From JBMORL01 sp049322335 (GTDB taxonomy: Bacteria; Bacteroidota; Bacteroidia; Flavobacteriales_D; UBA2798), in the NCBI GenBank assembly GCA_049322335.1, contig JBMORL010000105.1:3344-67343 (forward strand): 64,000 bases of DNA. The letters run 5' to 3'. A model generated the notes under the pieces. It worked only from the letters and a program-made list of their open reading frames with translations, did no database searches and was not told where the DNA came from. The translations under genes were made by a program, and so were the position numbers. This document shows, piece by piece, positions 60,593 through 64,000 of the stretch (within the stretch, counting starts at the first letter, position 1; the number at the start of each line of letters is the position of its first letter).

Positions 60593-61486
60593 ATGAAGCC
60601 ATCAAAATGCCCCTTCTACAATCAATGCTGGGATGTTGAACCAAATGAAACATTTCTAACAGAAAAGTACTTGAATCGGAAACAAAAAAAGAAGTTGGTT
60701 TCCAAAGGCGTATTTACGTTAAGTAATATCCCAAATGATGCTGAACTAACTCGTGAGCAATGGGAAAATATTCACGCATTCCCAAAATGCGATTCGAACA
60801 AACTTAAGAAATTCACAAACAGTTGGTCAACTTCGTCTCAGTACCATTTTGTGCATTTCGATTACATTAAACCAGCAATTCCGATTTACGAGAACACATC
60901 CCCCTATCAAAAAATATATTTTCAAATCTCTGTTCTTTCAAAACTGAGTAACGGAGATGAAATAGTTCACAGGAAATTCCTTAACCCGCCAGGTATCGAC
61001 CCTCGAATAAATATCATTGAGACATTGCTTAAATATACTGCAGGAGAAGGTAAGATATTTATTTATGACATTAAAGAACGCTCACCTATTCTTGGTGAAG
61101 AAGATGTCTATCCAACTATTGAGATGCTTAAGTCGCTGCAAAATGAGTATCCTGTATACTTCTCAGAAATAGCAGATGCACTCAATCGAATTATTAATCT
61201 GGCTGAACCATTTGAAAAGAGATGGTATTATAATCCACTTCAAAAAGGAGATATCAGCTGGGATACTATTTCTAAAACATTTCTTGGCGATTTGGACCCA
61301 ACACTATTCCCATACGGGAGTGAAGAGATTGCTAAATCCAATTATAAACGATTTTCTCAGTTAACTTCAAGAGACCAAATTCTTACTATACGTACTTTGC
61401 CAAGCTATGGTTTGATGAACGCATATGCGCTCGTTAATATAGCTGACACTTTTTTCATCGAGTCTGGTCTTCGAAAGGCAGCGTAA
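60593..61486 (+). pseudogene. Truncated, probably inactive DUF2779-domain nuclease-like protein
   Basis: The frame opens at 60527, but its first codons are tRNA fragment, so the ATG at 60593 (MKPSKCPFYNQCWDVEP) is the more sensible start; about 297 residues. The sequence follows the C-terminal half of DUF2779 proteins: CPF..QCW, TLSNIPNDAELTREQ, then HFDYIKPAIPIYENTSPYQ, FLNPPGIDPR and RIINLAEPFEKRWYYNPL. In family members known to me the second block reads DFET..PAIP, with Asp and Glu of an RNase H-like exonuclease. Here two residues including the Glu are missing, and IFIYDIKERSPILGE lacks the usual Asn of YN. The N-terminal half of the family is absent. It is most likely a decayed gene within the cassette. 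Confidence 0.6.
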
Positions 61487-61578
61487 TTATTTTTCTCTCC
61501 TATTTATTATTTAGATTAAACACATGCTTAAACTATATAGGTCGAGACTCCAGGAGCTTGCTTAAAGTAAATAGTTGG

Positions 61579-61692
61579 GTGAAAAAATTTATTGAGACTT
61601 ATCCGGAATTCAAAACACTTTTTGAATGTATTGGAAATGATTATATGATAAAAAATCTTGAGAAATGTCGTGAGGAGTTTGAAAAGGAGTAA
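61579..61692 (+). pseudogene. Short unrecognised reading frame, probable gene remnant
   Basis: From a GTG at 61579 the frame reads VKKFIETYPEFKTL and ends with NLEKCREEFEKE before a TAA, 37 residues of normal amino acid composition. The frame is open without a start well upstream into the DUF2779-like gene. It looks like the C-terminal end of a lost protein. No family recognised and no promoter seen. Confidence 0.35.
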
Positions 61693-61812
61693 AACTTACT
61701 TAATAATAAACACAGGTGAAACAGCCTTATTGATAATAATTTAAATTACAGAAGAGCTAAAAGGAAATTTAAATAATTCGTTAGAAATATTCTTATCTGA
61801 ACTTTATCATCA

Positions 61813-61844
61813 GCGGTCCGGACGGGACTCGAACCCGTGACCCC
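61813..61844 (-). other. tRNA-Asp 3' fragment
   Basis: Read on the minus strand it gives ggggtc, T-arm acggg-ttcgagt-cccgt, acceptor ccggacc, discriminator g and c. This matches the 3' end of a Bacteroidota tRNA-Asp (5' strand would be ggtccgg). The 5' half and anticodon arm are missing; the bases beyond read ctatttttt. It points into the cassette, opposite to the fragment at 60549. Confidence 0.8.
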
Positions 61845-61913
61845 TATTTTTTGAATAATCACCTTTAAATTTATTGGTTTTCATTTACAAAAACTACAAA
61901 TATCTGTCTTTTC

Positions 61914-61952
61914 TTCGGGTTTTTCGGAGGTTAAAACTTCGGTGTATCGTAG
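61914..61952 (-). repeat. Right copy of the 39-bp inverted repeat bounding the cassette
   Basis: The reverse complement of 61914-61935 equals 60494-60515 base for base (22 of 22). Bases 61937-61952 (cttcggtgtatcgtag) repeat 60477-60492 directly with one difference. The sequence beyond, to 62100, is AT-rich and shows nothing recognisable. Confidence 0.9.
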
Positions 61953-62100
61953 TATACAACTTATATTATTTTTACTAACTCATCTTCAAAATTATTCTAA
62001 AAAGAGAAATAATTAAAATTCATACAATATTGATTTTTAATTATTTATAGTTTTTTTCTATCAATTTATACACTTTTTCCTGTCATTTTATAGGAAAACC

Positions 62101-63990
62101 TTACAACTCCCTGTAACTCCTGTAAATGCACGTAATATAACACCGTGCCGTATGCAATGCTTTTTCAAATTCTTCTTCCGAAGAAAATGTGTTTTCGTAA
62201 ATAATATCCTGGGTAAGATCGTAAGCAAAATGACCGGTTGTATCCAGCCAGCCATACCCGTTGAAACAGGTGTGTAATGCAAACTCGGGATAAGTAGGAT
62301 TGAGCATATCTTTTGTCCATTTAAATCCGGATACATCTTTTCCCATTTGAAGTAAAATCGTTTTGGCAAAATCAGCCTGTGAACCAATTCTGTCTATTTC
62401 CATTCCTTTTAATGAATCCTCCAAAGCACCTCCCCAGAACAAAGCCGGTATATGATACATTTTCTGGCTGAAAGGATCTCCGTTTACTTCGTTCACACGC
62501 CCATGATCACTTATCATAACGATCATCGTATTATCATAGAATTTTGATTTTCTGAATTTATCCAGGAATTCCCCCAACTGTTTATCCGCATAGGTCATAC
62601 TGGCTTTAAAAGCAAGATTCTCATCACTGATTTCATTATTCTCATTCCCCGGAAAATCAAATGGTGCATGTGTGCTTTGCGTAAATAAACAATACATAAA
62701 TGGCGGACTGAGCTTCATCACTTCATCATAGAAAAAAGAAAATGCAGCTTCGTCATGTATTCCCAATTTTCCTTTTGGATTTAAATGGGTCATCTGATTT
62801 TCATCTGTGGTTTTATCAAAACCCGCGTCCATCATATACCCGCCAATATTTCCATAGGAAAGCGATCCGCCAAAAAAGAAATGCGATTCGTATTCTTCCA
62901 GCACATTAGCCATCGAAGCCATTTTTCGGATCTTATCCGGCTCCTGCGAAATAGCAATTTCCGGAACGGCAGGATAACCACTAAAAATAGTGGCGTTGCC
63001 AATTTCGGATGTCCATGAAGTGGCGTAAATATTTTTAAACAAGATTCCTTCTTTGCAGGCTTTATTAAAATTCGGAGTTATGTCTTTTATTCCGCCTAAA
63101 GGTTCTATCAATTGTGCCGACCATCCTTCCAAAACAATAAAAACCAAATTGCAGTTTTTATTTTTCAATACCTGGACATGCGCGGCATCATCATGCACCA
63201 GTAATTTACCTACCTCTGCCTCTGCTTCTTCTTTGGGAATGATATCAAAATATTTATCGAGATTAAATTTTACATAAATGATCCAGCTGTGCATAAAATT
63301 CCACGTGCTGTTGGCGGTGAGATCGTTGATGATATGATCTTTTGAAAAATAAGCATCTTTCAAACTTATCGGAATTGGATTAACTCCTCCTCTGCCAAAA
63401 ATAACAAAAAGAGGAAGCAAAATAACTGTTGAAACAGAAGCATGCAATATTTTATGGATAACAGGTAGTGAAATGAGAGTGAATTTATTTTTTTTCATCC
63501 ATTTAAAATAAATAAGCCACATGAATACTCCCTGCAGCAATACAAACAAAAAATACCCAACGGTGTAACTATACGATGCCGTTCGCACAATTTCATCTGG
63601 TGTTTGAAAATGAATAAAAACTTTGGTGGATAATTTTGTTTTCCACTCCTGGTAAACGATAATCTCTCCCGCATGAATAAGAATGCTGATGAGAAAAATG
63701 ATACATGTAAAAATCAAAATCACAAGATTCATTCTCTTCAAAGCCTTTTCCGATGTAATAAAAAACACCGGAAGGCTAAGCAAAAAAGGAATGATCATCA
63801 TAAAAGAAGCAATGGCAAGATCAAGACGAAAAGCACGAAACGGCACCTGCCACAATTGTCCTCCTTCAGCTTCGTTGATCTCTTTCCAGTAATACACAAC
63901 AAAACATATCCGCTGAAAAAAGAACAACATGAATAATGCTGCCAGTAATTTCAGCAGGAAGAGTAAGTGTTGTTTTATTTGGATATTCAT
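62101..63990 (-). CDS. LTA-synthase-like membrane sulfatase family protein, second copy
   Basis: 629 residues. Five N-terminal membrane helices (LLFLLKLLAALFMLFFFQRI, LVILIFTCIIFLISILIH, GYFLFVLLQGVFMWLIYF) precede an alkaline-phosphatase-superfamily domain. Visible metal and nucleophile residues are Glu288 in VLEGWSA, Thr327 in SWTSEIGNATIFSGYP and the Asp-His of MISDHGRVNE. The Thr matches the nucleophile of LtaS, unlike the Ser in the paralogue at 40529. The family transfers phospho-head groups from lipids to glycans, or hydrolyses sulfate esters; which applies here is open. It is a single gene and the last one in the window. Confidence 0.9.
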   Translation of the reverse strand: MNIQIKQHLLFLLKLLAALFMLFFFQRICFVVYYWKEINEAEGGQLWQVPFRAFRLDLAIASFMMIIPFLLSLPVFFITSEKALKRMNLVILIFTCIIFLISILIHAGEIIVYQEWKTKLSTKVFIHFQTPDEIVRTASYSYTVGYFLFVLLQGVFMWLIYFKWMKKNKFTLISLPVIHKILHASVSTVILLPLFVIFGRGGVNPIPISLKDAYFSKDHIINDLTANSTWNFMHSWIIYVKFNLDKYFDIIPKEEAEAEVGKLLVHDDAAHVQVLKNKNCNLVFIVLEGWSAQLIEPLGGIKDITPNFNKACKEGILFKNIYATSWTSEIGNATIFSGYPAVPEIAISQEPDKIRKMASMANVLEEYESHFFFGGSLSYGNIGGYMMDAGFDKTTDENQMTHLNPKGKLGIHDEAAFSFFYDEVMKLSPPFMYCLFTQSTHAPFDFPGNENNEISDENLAFKASMTYADKQLGEFLDKFRKSKFYDNTMIVMISDHGRVNEVNGDPFSQKMYHIPALFWGGALEDSLKGMEIDRIGSQADFAKTILLQMGKDVSGFKWTKDMLNPTYPEFALHTCFNGYGWLDTTGHFAYDLTQDIIYENTFSSEEEFEKALHTARCYITCIYRSYREL

Positions 63991-64000
63991 TATGAAAAGG

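Noticed and set aside
61813..61844. A complete tRNA-Asp gene
   Set aside because: Only the T-arm and 3' acceptor strand are present; no anticodon arm, D-arm or 5' strand occurs next to it.

Overview
The window looks like a chromosomal segment from a member of the Bacteroidota, probably a gliding or environmental lineage with a type IX secretion system (T9SS). The evidence is two proteins with T9SS type B (gliding-motility-associated) C-terminal sorting domains, a set of TPR plus PD40 beta-propeller proteins of the PorE kind, a PorD/DUF4835 homologue, bacillithiol synthesis (bshA), the purH-mreBCD-mrdA-rodA order, type B ribosomal protein L31, and promoter boxes of the Bacteroidota form TAnnTTTG instead of the usual -10/-35 pair.

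Layout. 1-6.4 kb (minus): a 1,972-residue SprB-repeat surface protein followed 4 bp later by a TPR/PD40 gene cut by the window edge. 6.8-10.7 kb (minus): a small conserved protein, then the operon bamD-rpoZ-coaBC-porD. 10.9-18.0 kb: an alpha-oxoamine synthase, an AT-rich pair of unrecognised secreted proteins, a TerB-like protein, recR and a fused glycosyltransferase. 18.1-26.2 kb: a 2-oxoacid dehydrogenase E2 and three consecutive TPR/PD40 envelope proteins. 26.2-32.4 kb: a tightly packed run of exonuclease, FAH-family enzyme, polysaccharide deacetylase and GNAT-like protein, then a MORN-repeat protein followed by a decayed second copy of the GNAT gene's 3' end. 32.4-38.6 kb: a VOC-domain protein with a histone-like Lys/Ala tail, lon, a GlmU-like protein, a DUF4143 ATPase and L31. 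39.0-46.0 kb: a beta-helix lipoprotein, an LTA-synthase-like sulfatase, a lipid kinase, a second T9SS cargo protein and bshA. 46.2-57.2 kb: purH, then a cell-shape run mreB-mreC-mreD-mrdA-rodA followed within a few bases by a TPR histidine kinase and LytTR response regulator, and a HEAT-like lipoprotein. 57.2-64 kb: the accessory end, with a second DUF4143 ATPase, a DDE transposase, a small inverted-repeat-bounded cassette, and a second sulfatase.

How the genes relate: the core is envelope biology. BamD builds the outer membrane, PorD and the PD40/OmpA proteins belong to or resemble T9SS parts, and the SprB-repeat and CHU_C proteins are likely cargo. Mre/PBP2/RodA shape the wall, and two membrane sulfatases plus a lipid kinase may modify envelope lipids or glycans.

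The most unusual structure is at about 60,477-61,952. A 39-bp imperfect inverted repeat (22 bp of it exact) brackets two inward-facing 3' fragments of different tRNA genes and a truncated, apparently active-site-damaged DUF2779-type nuclease gene. Other points for a second look are the duplicated GNAT scar around the MORN gene, the VOC/histone-tail fusion, micro-repeats spread between genes and apparently inside one coding region, and at least six genes whose promoter box lies 4-6 bases before the start codon, suggesting leaderless mRNAs. No CRISPR array, rRNA or intact tRNA gene was seen.
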